Source: Bacillota bacterium (GTDB taxonomy: Bacteria; Bacillota_A; Clostridia; Clostridiales; Clostridiaceae). Taken from it: a DNA stretch of 6,113 nt. The stretch covers positions 1 to 6,113 of the forward strand of contig JAJXYA010000057.1 of the NCBI GenBank assembly GCA_021780795.1, in the 5' to 3' direction. Position numbers and translations under genes: made by a program. Shown one piece after another: positions 1-5,880 of this stretch (the stretch's first letter is position 1; the number at the start of each line of letters is the position of its first letter). The notes under the pieces are model-generated. The model saw only the letters and a list, made by a program, of their open reading frames with translations, was not told where the DNA came from and made no database searches.

Positions 1-1
1 A

Positions 2-361
2 ATAAAAAATATTAGTGAACTTCAAAAAAAGAAAATAAATAGAGTAATTATTGATGCAAAGCAATTCATTCAGGAAAATTTCAGTAATGAAATAACTTTA
101 GAGGAGGTTTCTAAATCGGTATGTGTAAGTCCACACTATTTTAGTAGGCTTTTTAAAGAAGAAACTTCAGAAAATTTTATAGAATATCTTACTAAAGTTA
201 GAATTGAAAAAGCGAAAGAACTTATGAAGACTTCAAACTTAAGCATAAAAGAAATATGTTTTAAGATTGGCTATGCTGACCCAAATTATTTTAGTCATAT
301 TTTTAAAAAAATTGAAAAATTAACACCTTCTGAGTATATAAAAAACTGTAATAAGAGGTAG
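2..361 (+). CDS. AraC-family transcriptional regulator, C-terminal DNA-binding part (probable YesN-like response regulator), 5'-truncated by the window edge
   Basis: The frame is open from the first bases to a TAG at 359-361 and gives 119 residues, so the start lies upstream of the window. The residues form a complete AraC/XylS-type DNA-binding domain. The first helix-turn-helix is at about residues 32-51 (TLEEVSKSVCVSPHYFSRLF). The second is at about 81-103 (SIKEICFKIGYADPNYFSHI), followed by the usual tail containing TPSEY. The preceding stretch (ELQKKKINRVIIDAKQFIQ) is the typical linker helix leading into this domain in YesN-type two-component regulators, but no receiver domain is visible, so response-regulator status is inferred. 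The next gene starts 8 bases after the stop and its ribosome binding site lies inside the last codons here, so the two are cotranscribed. The likely role is activating the sugar transporter operon that follows. A one-component AraC regulator cannot be excluded. Confidence 0.9.
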   Translation: MKNISELQKKKINRVIIDAKQFIQENFSNEITLEEVSKSVCVSPHYFSRLFKEETSENFIEYLTKVRIEKAKELMKTSNLSIKEICFKIGYADPNYFSHIFKKIEKLTPSEYIKNCNKR

Positions 362-369
362 GTTAGAGT

Positions 370-1449
370 ATGATTGTTGGGGGAAAAGATTTGTATAGAC
401 GTATGGTTATATTACTAATAATAATTTTTATTGGTAGCTTCTATGTTTTTAAAATTAATAAGAAATCAAATAAAATTGAAGAACCCAATAAAGTTAAAAT
501 CGGACTTTGTATGGATTCACTTATAATTGAAAGATGGCAAATCGACAGAGATGTTTTTATGGCAAGAGCTAAAGAGCTTGGGGCAGATGTAGTTGTACAG
601 AATGCAGGTGGTGATAGTAATGAACAGATCAATCAAATAAAGTATTTAATAGAAGAAGAAAAAGTCGATGTTTTAGTGATAGTGCCAAATGATAGTGATG
701 CATTGGTACCCGTTGTTAATATAGCAAAGAAAAAAGGAATCAAAGTAATTTCTTACGATAGAATAATAAGAAAAGGGAATGTGGACCTTTATATAACCTT
801 TGATAATGAACGAGTTGGAGAACTAATGGGAGAGGCTATAGAAAAAAAAGTTCCTAAGGGTAACTATATTATTATAAATGGAAATAAGCAAGATTATAAT
901 GCAATTGAATTCAATAAAGGCTATATGACAGCTTTAAATTCAGGTATTAAAAGTAGTGATATAAAAATAGTTAACGAGGTTTGGTCAAAAAATTGGAATG
1001 AGGAAGAGGCTATAAAATGTGTTGAAGAAACTATTGCTAGTGGCATAAAAATAGATGGAATTGTAGCCGCAAATGATACTCTTGCTCAAGCCGTTATAGA
1101 GGTTCTTTCGGAACATAGGCTTGCAGGTAAGGTTTCTGTAGTAGGAGGTGATGCTGACCTTGCAGCTTGTCAAAGAGTGGTGGAAGGGTTACAACTCATG
1201 ACAGTGTATAAGCCTATAGTAAGGATGGCACAGGACGCAGCTGATGCAGCTGTAAAAATGGGAAAAGGTGAAGCGTCTCATGGAAATGTTCAAATAAATG
1301 ATGGATTATTTAATGTGCTTGCACTTAGAGAATATTCAACTGAAGTTACAAAAGCTAATATGGTTGAAATAGTTGTAAAAAATAATTTTCATAGGATTGA
1401 AGATATATATAGGAATATACCCGAAGCAGAATGGCCTAAGGGAAAATAA
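370..1449 (+). CDS. xylFII: Membrane-anchored XylF-family sugar-binding protein, probable extracytoplasmic D-xylose sensor (XylFII-like)
   Basis: The 359-residue product is a type I periplasmic-binding-protein fold of the XylF clade. Matches to the remembered E. coli XylF sequence run from end to end: KIGLCMD (43-49), ERWQIDRD (54-61), VDVLVIVP (99-106), GIKVISYDR (123-131), ITFDNERVGEL (142-152), ANDTLAQ (234-240), GGDADLA (259-265) and TVYKPI (278-283). Residues expected to line the sugar pocket are recognisable, including R55, W56, D130, R131, N177, N235, D236, D261 and K281. The N-terminus is a basic stretch followed by a hydrophobic segment at 12-27 and then KINKK, with no lipobox cysteine, so an uncleaved membrane anchor facing outward is likely. 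I chose the ATG at 370 because GAGGT (355-359) lies 10 bases upstream; the in-frame ATG at 403 would begin inside the hydrophobic segment with a weak site. Coupling to a regulator gene and separation from the transporter by a strong terminator favour a sensing role with a LytS-type kinase, as for XylFII in C. beijerinckii. A second transport binding protein is the alternative. Confidence 0.85.
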   Translation: MIVGGKDLYRRMVILLIIIFIGSFYVFKINKKSNKIEEPNKVKIGLCMDSLIIERWQIDRDVFMARAKELGADVVVQNAGGDSNEQINQIKYLIEEEKVDVLVIVPNDSDALVPVVNIAKKKGIKVISYDRIIRKGNVDLYITFDNERVGELMGEAIEKKVPKGNYIIINGNKQDYNAIEFNKGYMTALNSGIKSSDIKIVNEVWSKNWNEEEAIKCVEETIASGIKIDGIVAANDTLAQAVIEVLSEHRLAGKVSVVGGDADLAACQRVVEGLQLMTVYKPIVRMAQDAADAAVKMGKGEASHGNVQINDGLFNVLALREYSTEVTKANMVEIVVKNNFHRIEDIYRNIPEAEWPKGK

Positions 1450-1465
1450 GTAGTAAATTATGGAT

Positions 1466-1515
1466 AAAAAAATGCTATATAGCAAAAAAATGCTATATAG
1501 CATTTTTTTTATTTT
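1466..1515 (+). terminator. Strong intrinsic terminator built from a duplicated palindrome, probably bidirectional
   Basis: Bases 1466-1484 pair perfectly with 1491-1509 (19 bp) around a loop of six A. The 3' arm ends in a run of eight T (1503-1510), followed by ATTTT. The 5' arm begins with seven A, so the opposite strand has an equivalent T-run and may also terminate. The same bases are a tandem duplication of an 18-bp unit (1466-1483 and 1484-1501), each containing the perfect 12-bp palindrome TGCTATATAGCA. It lies 16 bases after the sensor gene stop and separates the regulatory unit from the transporter operon. Confidence 0.9.
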
Positions 1516-1530
1516 ACAATAATATATTAG

Positions 1531-1569
1531 TAGTGATTTAGGGTGATTTTTTGTAGGGTGCAATTTGTA
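1531..1569 (+). promoter_or_regulatory. Direct repeats upstream of the transporter promoter, candidate operator for the AraC-type regulator
   Basis: GTGATTT occurs at 1533-1539 and again exactly 10 bases later at 1543-1549. A longer imperfect direct repeat follows: GGGTGATTTTTTGTA at 1541-1555 and GGGTGCAATTTGTA at 1556-1569, which align with one gap. The repeats end 7 bases before the proposed -10 hexamer and cover the -35 region, where AraC-family activators commonly bind as direct-repeat half-sites. Binding by the upstream regulator is inferred from position and repetition only. Confidence 0.4.
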
Positions 1570-1573
1570 ATTT

Positions 1574-1582
1574 TGGTTTAAT
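1574..1582 (+). promoter_or_regulatory. Extended -10 promoter for the chvE-mmsA-mmsB operon
   Basis: TGGTTTAAT reads as an extended -10 (TGn followed by TTTAAT, five of six matches to TATAAT). No good -35 lies at 16-18 bp; the nearest, TTGTAG at 1551-1556, would need a 20-bp spacer. This is what an activator-dependent promoter would look like. Initiation would be expected near 1588-1590, giving a leader of about 43 bases. The ribosome binding site AGGGGGA (1618-1624) stands 7 bases before the ATG. Confidence 0.45.
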
Positions 1583-1588
1583 ATAGGA

Positions 1589-1603
1589 ATGTAAACAATT
1601 TCA
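1589..1603 (+). promoter_or_regulatory. Candidate cre box for CcpA carbon catabolite repression
   Basis: The 15 bases ATGTAAACAATTTCA fit the Bacillus/Clostridium cre consensus WTGNAANCGNWNNCW at every defined position except the central G, which is A. The box starts at the expected transcription start, a typical place for CcpA repression. Repression of a pentose or multi-sugar importer by preferred sugars would be biologically sensible. This is consensus matching by eye in AT-rich DNA. Confidence 0.45.
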
Positions 1604-1631
1604 CATTTAAATTTTAAAGGGGGATTATTTA

Positions 1632-2756
1632 ATGAAGAAAATACTTTCAACAATGCTAGCAGCAGTATTCATGCTAAGTCTAGTAGGCTGTGGTGCAGCT
1701 AAAACAACTAACGGAGCAGCGCCAACAACAGCTCCAGCTGCTACAACTACAGAAGCAAAACCTGCCGGTGGCCTCATTGGTGTTGCTATGCCAACTCAAT
1801 CACTTCAACGTTGGAATCAAGATGGCGAGAATATGAAGAAAGAGCTTGAAGCTAAAGGTTATACTGTTGACTTACAGTATGCAAACAATGATGTAAACAC
1901 TCAAATTCAAGGAATTGAAAATATGATAACAAAACAATGTAAGGTTCTTGTTGTGGCTGCTATTGACGGTTCAACTCTTACAGATGTTCTTAAAAAAGCA
2001 GGAGAAAATGGTATCAAGGTTATAGCTTATGACAGATTAATTATGAAAACACCAAATGTTGATTATTATGCAACTTTTGATAATTTTAAAGTAGGTGTTA
2101 TTCAAGGACAATATATAGAAACAAAACTTGGTCTTAAAGATGGAAAAGGTCCTTTCAACATTGAATTATTTGGTGGATCTCCAGATGATAACAATGCAAC
2201 ATTCTTCTTTAACGGCGCAATGAGTATTTTACAGCCTTATATTGATAATGGCAAACTTGTTATTGGTAGCAAACAAAAAGATTTTACAACAATAGCTATT
2301 CAAGGCTGGGATTCAGCTAAAGCACAAGCAAGAATGGATAACTTAATTACTTCAACATATGCAAAAGGAACAAAACTTGATGTAGTTCTTTCACCAAATG
2401 ATAGTTTAGCAATAGGTATAGTTGCATCACTTAAAAATGCAGGTTATGGTAGCGCTGATAAGCCATATCCAGTATTAACTGGACAAGATTGTGACAAACC
2501 AAATGTAAAAGCAATGATCGCTGATCAACAATCTATGTCAATTTTTAAGGATACAAGAACACTAGCTACTAAAGTTGTTGAAATGGTTGATGCAGTACTT
2601 CAAGGTAAAACAGCTGACGTAAATGATACAAAGACTTATGATAATGGCTCAAAAGTTGTTCCATCTTTCCTTTGTGATCCTGTTTATGCAGACAAAAACA
2701 ACTACAAGCAAATCCTTATAGAAAGTGGATATTATAAAGAAACTGATTTACAGTAA
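1632..2756 (+). CDS. chvE: ChvE-type multiple-monosaccharide ABC transporter, substrate-binding lipoprotein
   Basis: This is the extracellular binding component that delivers monosaccharides to the permease encoded downstream. The 374-residue product starts with a lipoprotein signal peptide: KK, a hydrophobic core at about 4-17, and lipobox LVGC with C20 as the lipidation site. An Ala/Thr-rich flexible linker (21-46) follows, then a type I periplasmic-binding fold. It closely follows remembered Agrobacterium Chv[12 protein letters not shown] (51-61), [11 protein letters not shown] (127-137), [12 protein letters not shown] (145-156), [17 protein letters not shown] (173-189), SPNDSLAIG (254-262), TGQD (283-286) and SIFKDTR (303-309). 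Likely pocket residues include R60, W61, D134, R135, D186, N188, D257, D286 and K306. ChvE homologues bind several aldoses, including glucose, galactose, arabinose and xylose, so the exact ligand is uncertain. AGGGGGA at 1618-1624 supports this start. Residue Cys103 lies where the clade usually has Val or a similar residue and has no obvious meaning. Confidence 0.95.
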   Translation: MKKILSTMLAAVFMLSLVGCGAAKTTNGAAPTTAPAATTTEAKPAGGLIGVAMPTQSLQRWNQDGENMKKELEAKGYTVDLQYANNDVNTQIQGIENMITKQCKVLVVAAIDGSTLTDVLKKAGENGIKVIAYDRLIMKTPNVDYYATFDNFKVGVIQGQYIETKLGLKDGKGPFNIELFGGSPDDNNATFFFNGAMSILQPYIDNGKLVIGSKQKDFTTIAIQGWDSAKAQARMDNLITSTYAKGTKLDVVLSPNDSLAIGIVASLKNAGYGSADKPYPVLTGQDCDKPNVKAMIADQQSMSIFKDTRTLATKVVEMVDAVLQGKTADVNDTKTYDNGSKVVPSFLCDPVYADKNNYKQILIESGYYKETDLQ

Positions 2757-2778
2757 AAATTATACACATTTGGTATTT

Positions 2779-2814
2779 TAAAGCCGAACACCTGTTATAA
2801 GGTGTTCGGCTTTA
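2779..2814 (+). terminator. GC-rich stem-loop after the binding-protein gene, probable partial terminator or mRNA-stabilising hairpin
   Basis: Bases 2779-2792 pair perfectly with 2801-2814 (14 bp, core GCCGAACACC/GGTGTTCGGC) around an 8-base loop, starting 22 bases after the chvE stop. Only TTT lies on the 3' side before CGGTAG, so the usual long T-tract is missing. It sits between genes that must work together and no convincing promoter follows. Partial termination or protection of the upstream mRNA is therefore more likely than a full stop. Such hairpins commonly let binding proteins be made in excess over their ABC partners. Confidence 0.7.
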
Positions 2815-2900
2815 CGGTAGCAAAATTATTAAAGGCTTTGTTAACTGTAAGCCCAATATGTGTCTAGATATCTATAGTAATAAAGTTAGGAGATGTAGGG

Positions 2901-4439
2901 ATGGATGAATTTATACTTGAAATGAGAAATATTACAAAGCTTTTTCCGGGTGTAAAAGCCCTTGATAATGTAAATCTTAAAGTTAAGTCAGGAGCAATTC
3001 ATGCTCTAATTGGTGAGAATGGAGCTGGAAAATCCACACTTATGAATGTGCTAAGTGGCATATATCCATATGGTACTTATAGCGGTGAAATAATATATCA
3101 AGGTAAAGAATGTAACTTTAAAAACATAAAGGATAGTGAAAAAACAGGAATTGGAATAATTCATCAGGAGTTAGCCCTTATTCCATATCTCTCAATAGGA
3201 GAAAATATATTTTTAGGAAATGAAGTATCAAAACATAAATTTATTAACTGGGATGAAACCCATGCTAAATCAAAAGAACTATTAAAAAAGGTTGGACTTA
3301 AGGAAGATTCTAATACAAGAATTAAAGATATAGGTGTTGGTAAGCAACAACTTGTTGAAATTGCAAAAGCTTTGGCACAGGATGTAAAGCTTCTTATCCT
3401 TGATGAACCCACTGCTGCACTTAATGAAGAGGATTCTAATAATTTATTAAATTTATTATTGGAATTAAAAAAAGATGGAATTACATCAATTCTTATTTCT
3501 CATAAACTAAATGAGATTTTGAAGATTTCTGATGCTATTACTATTATTCGTGATGGTTCCACCATTGAAACTTTGAATACAGGGGACGCAGGTATAAGCG
3601 AAGATAGAATAATTAAAGGCATGGTAGGTCGTGAACTAACAAATAGATTTCCAATTCACACTCCGAGTATTGGAGAGGTTGTATTTGAAGTAAAAGATTG
3701 GACTGTGTATGATCCTCTTGTTGAAGACAAAAAGGTCATTAATGATGTAAATATTAATGTTCGCAGAGGAGAAATTGTAGGCTTTTCTGGCCTAATGGGG
3801 TCAGGAAGAACAGAACTTGCTATGAGTATCTTCGGTAGGGCATATGGAAAACATATAAGTGGAAAAATTATAAAAGATGGAAAGGAGATTGTTCTTAAAA
3901 ATGTTCGACAGGCAATAGATAATGGACTTGCCTATGTTACTGAGGATCGTAAAAGTGCAGGTTTAGTTCTTATGCAGGATATTAGAAGTAACATCTCACT
4001 TGCAAATCTTAATAAAATAAGTGTAAACCAATTTGTGGACGAACATAAAGAAATTCAAGTTGGTGAAGAGTATAGGAAAAAGCTAAATATCAAATCTTCA
4101 AGTATTTTTCAAAATACCGGAAACTTATCAGGTGGAAATCAACAGAAAGTAGTGCTTAGCAAATGGATATTTACAGATCCTGAAGTACTAATATTAGATG
4201 AACCTACAAGGGGCATTGACGTAGGAGCTAAGTATGAGATTTATACCATCATTAATAAACTCGCAGATAATGGAAAGTCAATTATATTTATTTCATCGGA
4301 GCTTCCAGAAATACTCGGGATGTGTGATCGGGTTTATGTAATGAATGAGGGGAAAATTGTTGGTGAGTTATCTAAAAAAGACGCATCACAAGAAAGTATA
4401 ATGAAATGTATAATGAAAAACCATATGGAGGGAATATAA
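2901..4439 (+). CDS. mmsA: Multiple-monosaccharide ABC transporter ATP-binding protein (GguA/MmsA, XylG-like)
   Basis: This 512-residue cytoplasmic ATPase powers the importer and contains two fused ABC domains, as is normal for the CUT2 sugar family (RbsA, MglA, XylG, GguA). Domain 1 has Walker [10 protein letters not shown] (38-46), Q-loop Q89, signature-like IGVGKQQ (144-150), Walker B LLILDE (164-169) and H-loop H201. Domain 2 has a degenerate Walker [10 protein letters not shown] (297-305), with Arg replacing the usual Lys. It also has an intact signature LSGGNQQK (409-416), Walker B VLILDE (429-434), and Ser at the H-loop position (SSELPE, 465-470). This asymmetry is typical of the family and not a sign of decay. 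The N-terminus [19 protein letters not shown] is characteristic of GguA. AGGAGA (2888-2893) supports the start. The 144-base gap from chvE contains the stem-loop. The stop overlaps the permease start, which indicates translational coupling. Confidence 0.95.
   Translation: MDEFILEMRNITKLFPGVKALDNVNLKVKSGAIHALIGENGAGKSTLMNVLSGIYPYGTYSGEIIYQGKECNFKNIKDSEKTGIGIIHQELALIPYLSIGENIFLGNEVSKHKFINWDETHAKSKELLKKVGLKEDSNTRIKDIGVGKQQLVEIAKALAQDVKLLILDEPTAALNEEDSNNLLNLLLELKKDGITSILISHKLNEILKISDAITIIRDGSTIETLNTGDAGISEDRIIKGMVGRELTNRFPIHTPSIGEVVFEVKDWTVYDPLVEDKKVINDVNINVRRGEIVGFSGLMGSGRTELAMSIFGRAYGKHISGKIIKDGKEIVLKNVRQAIDNGLAYVTEDRKSAGLVLMQDIRSNISLANLNKISVNQFVDEHKEIQVGEEYRKKLNIKSSSIFQNTGNLSGGNQQKVVLSKWIFTDPEVLILDEPTRGIDVGAKYEIYTIINKLADNGKSIIFISSELPEILGMCDRVYVMNEGKIVGELSKKDASQESIMKCIMKNHMEGI
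4427..4432 (+). promoter_or_regulatory. Ribosome binding site that fixes the permease start
   Basis: GGAGGG lies within the last codons of the ATPase gene, 6 bases before the ATG at 4439. The upstream in-frame ATG at 4406 has no comparable site, would overlap the ATPase by 34 bases and would add a polar [11 protein letters not shown] stretch. The 4439 start forms a TAATG stop-start overlap. Confidence 0.85.
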
Positions 4440-5614
4440 TGGATGTGATTAAAAATGTTTTTAAGAAAAATATAAGACAATATGCAATGCTTATTGCATT
4501 AGTAGTAATAATGATATTTTTTCAAGTAGCTACCAAAGGCATCCTATTGGTTCCAATGAATGTAACTAACTTAATACTTCAAAATGGTTATGTATTTATT
4601 TTGGCAATAGGTATGACACTTACAATTTTAACAGGAGGTAATATTGACCTGTCTGTTGGTTCATTATGTGCTTTGATTGGTGCAATTGCGGGAACGTTAA
4701 TAATAACTATGCACATGAATATAGTACTTGCAATAGTGTTTTCACTTCTTTTGGCGTTAATTATTGGAATATGGCAAGGGTTTTGGATTGCATACATAAG
4801 AATACCATCATTTATAGTTACTCTTGCAGGAATGCTTTTATTTAGAGGTCTTACGGTTACTATGCTTAAGGGATTAACTTTGGCACCTTTTCCAGAAAAT
4901 TTTCAAAAAATAAGTTCTGGATTTATCCCAGATATTTTTAATGGATTTGGAACACGTTTAAATTTTACAGCTATTATTGCAGGTGTTATACTATCTGTTT
5001 TATATGTAGTTATTCAACTTAAAAACAGGGCAAAAAAACAAAAAAACAATTTTGTAGTTAGTTCATTAACATTTTTTATAATTCAAATAATAATTATAGT
5101 GTTTGTAATTAATTTGTTTTTTTATTGGTTAGCAGCTTATAAAGGTATCCCAATAGCTTTAGTATTTATTGGAACCCTTATTGTAGTCTACACCATATTT
5201 ACAACAAGAACTGTCCCTGGGCGATACCTTTATGCAATGGGTGGTAACGAAAAGGCAGCAAAACTTTCAGGTATCAATACAAACAAAGTTCTGTTCTTCG
5301 CCTATGTTAACATGGCTGTTTTGGCGGCGGTGGCAGGCATAATGTTTGCATCTCGTATTAACTCAGCATCACCTCAGGCAGGTCTGAACTTTGAATTAGA
5401 TGCAATTGGAGCTTGCTTTATAGGTGGAGCATCAGCCTATGGTGGAATAGGTACAATTCCTGGCGCCATTATTGGAGCTTTAGTAATGGGTGTACTAAAC
5501 AACGGTATGTCCATACTCGGAGTTGGAAGTGATTGGCAGATGTCCATTAAAGGAGTAGTACTTTTGACGGCTGTTGCATTTGATGTAATTTCTAAAAAGA
5601 AATCTAAATCTTAA
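4439..5614 (+). CDS. mmsB: Multiple-monosaccharide ABC transporter permease (GguB/MmsB, XylH-like)
   Basis: From the ATG at 4439 the product is 391 residues. It is the membrane-spanning channel of the sugar importer, pairing with the upstream ATPase and the ChvE-like lipoprotein. It belongs to the CUT2 permease family (branched-chain/ribose type fold). Hydrophobic segments lie near residues 15-32, 48-66, 74-92, 94-112, 115-138, 175-192, 208-230, 235-254, 287-304, 324-352 and 370-384. Family signatures visible are LTGGNIDLSVGS (64-75), IPSFIVTLAGMLLFRG (122-137), GRYLYAMGGNEKAAKLSGI (261-279, the loop expected to contact the ATPase) and IGGASAYGGIGTIPGAIIGA (328-347). The Lys-rich cytoplasmic loop at 195-203 and basic tail KKKSKS agree with inside-positive topology. 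Length near 390 with the extra central segment fits GguB/XylH better than the shorter RbsC. The gene ends the transporter operon. Confidence 0.95.
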   Translation: MDVIKNVFKKNIRQYAMLIALVVIMIFFQVATKGILLVPMNVTNLILQNGYVFILAIGMTLTILTGGNIDLSVGSLCALIGAIAGTLIITMHMNIVLAIVFSLLLALIIGIWQGFWIAYIRIPSFIVTLAGMLLFRGLTVTMLKGLTLAPFPENFQKISSGFIPDIFNGFGTRLNFTAIIAGVILSVLYVVIQLKNRAKKQKNNFVVSSLTFFIIQIIIIVFVINLFFYWLAAYKGIPIALVFIGTLIVVYTIFTTRTVPGRYLYAMGGNEKAAKLSGINTNKVLFFAYVNMAVLAAVAGIMFASRINSASPQAGLNFELDAIGACFIGGASAYGGIGTIPGAIIGALVMGVLNNGMSILGVGSDWQMSIKGVVLLTAVAFDVISKKKSKS

Positions 5615-5632
5615 TTGTGTTAGCTTAGAATT

Positions 5633-5669
5633 TGTTTAGAAGCAAAATTCCCCCGAATTCTTCTAAACA
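5633..5669 (+). terminator. Bulged hairpin just after the permease gene, weak terminator or 3'-end stabiliser
   Basis: Bases 5633-5642 pair with 5660-5669 (TGTTTAGAAG with CTTCTAAACA). After a three-base bulge (5643-5645), 5646-5650 pair with 5655-5659 around a CCCC loop. No T-tract follows (CAAGGATT), so it is a poor classical terminator. It begins 19 bases after the permease stop and may protect the mRNA 3' end from decay. Confidence 0.5.
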
Positions 5670-5670
5670 C

Positions 5671-5811
5671 AAGGATTATAAGTATATAAAGATAATTATT
5701 AATGTCATTTCAGAAGGTAAATCTACTATTTCTATGAATTTAGAATTTAGATTTCCCTCTGACTTCGTTAATATTGAAATGTATGAGAGCATGAACAGTT
5801 ATAAAAATTAG
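5671..5811 (+). other. Short open stretch, possible decayed gene fragment, unrecognised
   Basis: The frame ending at the TAG at 5809-5811 reads as ordinary protein-like sequence, for example YIKIIINVISEGKST and LEFRFPSDFVNIEMYESMN, with codons like those of nearby genes. It is open back to a TAG at 5626-5628, but the upstream part is the hairpin. The only standard starts are a TTG at 5632 and an ATG at 5734 (25 residues), and neither has a well-spaced ribosome binding site. I do not recognise the family. A remnant of a lost gene or a chance open frame are both possible. Confidence 0.2.
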
Positions 5812-5840
5812 GATTTAACTTAATAAATAGTAGGACAAAA

Positions 5841-5880
5841 TAAAAAACAAGAAGAGTAATTAAAAACTTCTTGTTTTTTA
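5841..5880 (+). terminator. Intrinsic terminator, likely the main 3' end of the transporter operon
   Basis: Bases 5841-5854 (TAAAAAACAAGAAG) pair perfectly with 5867-5880 around a 12-base loop. The 3' arm carries a run of six T (5874-5879) and the 5' arm six A, so it could act in both directions. It lies about 230 bases after the permease stop, so the operon transcript may carry a long 3' tail that includes the bulged hairpin and the short open stretch. Confidence 0.75.

Noticed and set aside
441..1653. Minus-strand open frames within and after the sensor gene (441-632, 985-1173, 1336-1653)
   Set aside because: The first two lie inside a clear coding sequence on the other strand. The third runs through the terminator and promoter region, has low-complexity Ile/Tyr/Phe-rich composition and shows no recognisable family.
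2845..2860. Possible second cre box in the chvE-ATPase spacer (CTGTAAGCCCAATAT)
   Set aside because: It misses the consensus at three defined positions, including the central G and the conserved distal C.
2865..2874. 10-bp palindrome TAGATATCTA before the ATPase gene
   Set aside because: It is short, made mostly of A and T, and has no known operator resemblance; chance is sufficient.
2838..2878. Possible internal promoter before the ATPase gene (TTGTTA and TATAGT elements)
   Set aside because: The two elements are about 29 bases apart, and neither has a partner at 16-18 bp. AT-rich DNA yields such hexamers by chance.
3330..4320. Degenerate motifs in the ATPase ([16 protein letters not shown], Ser at the second H-loop) as signs of inactivation
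   Set aside because: Asymmetric nucleotide sites with exactly these kinds of substitutions are normal in fused CUT2 sugar ATPases.
4406..4438. Longer permease start at 4406
   Set aside because: It lacks a ribosome binding site and adds a polar stretch unlike the family. The ATG at 4439 has GGAGGG at ideal spacing and a TAATG overlap.
3164..4797. Minus-strand open frames at 3164-3412 and 4588-4797
   Set aside because: They are antisense to well-supported ATPase and permease genes and show no domain-like sequence; they arise from codon bias on the opposite strand.
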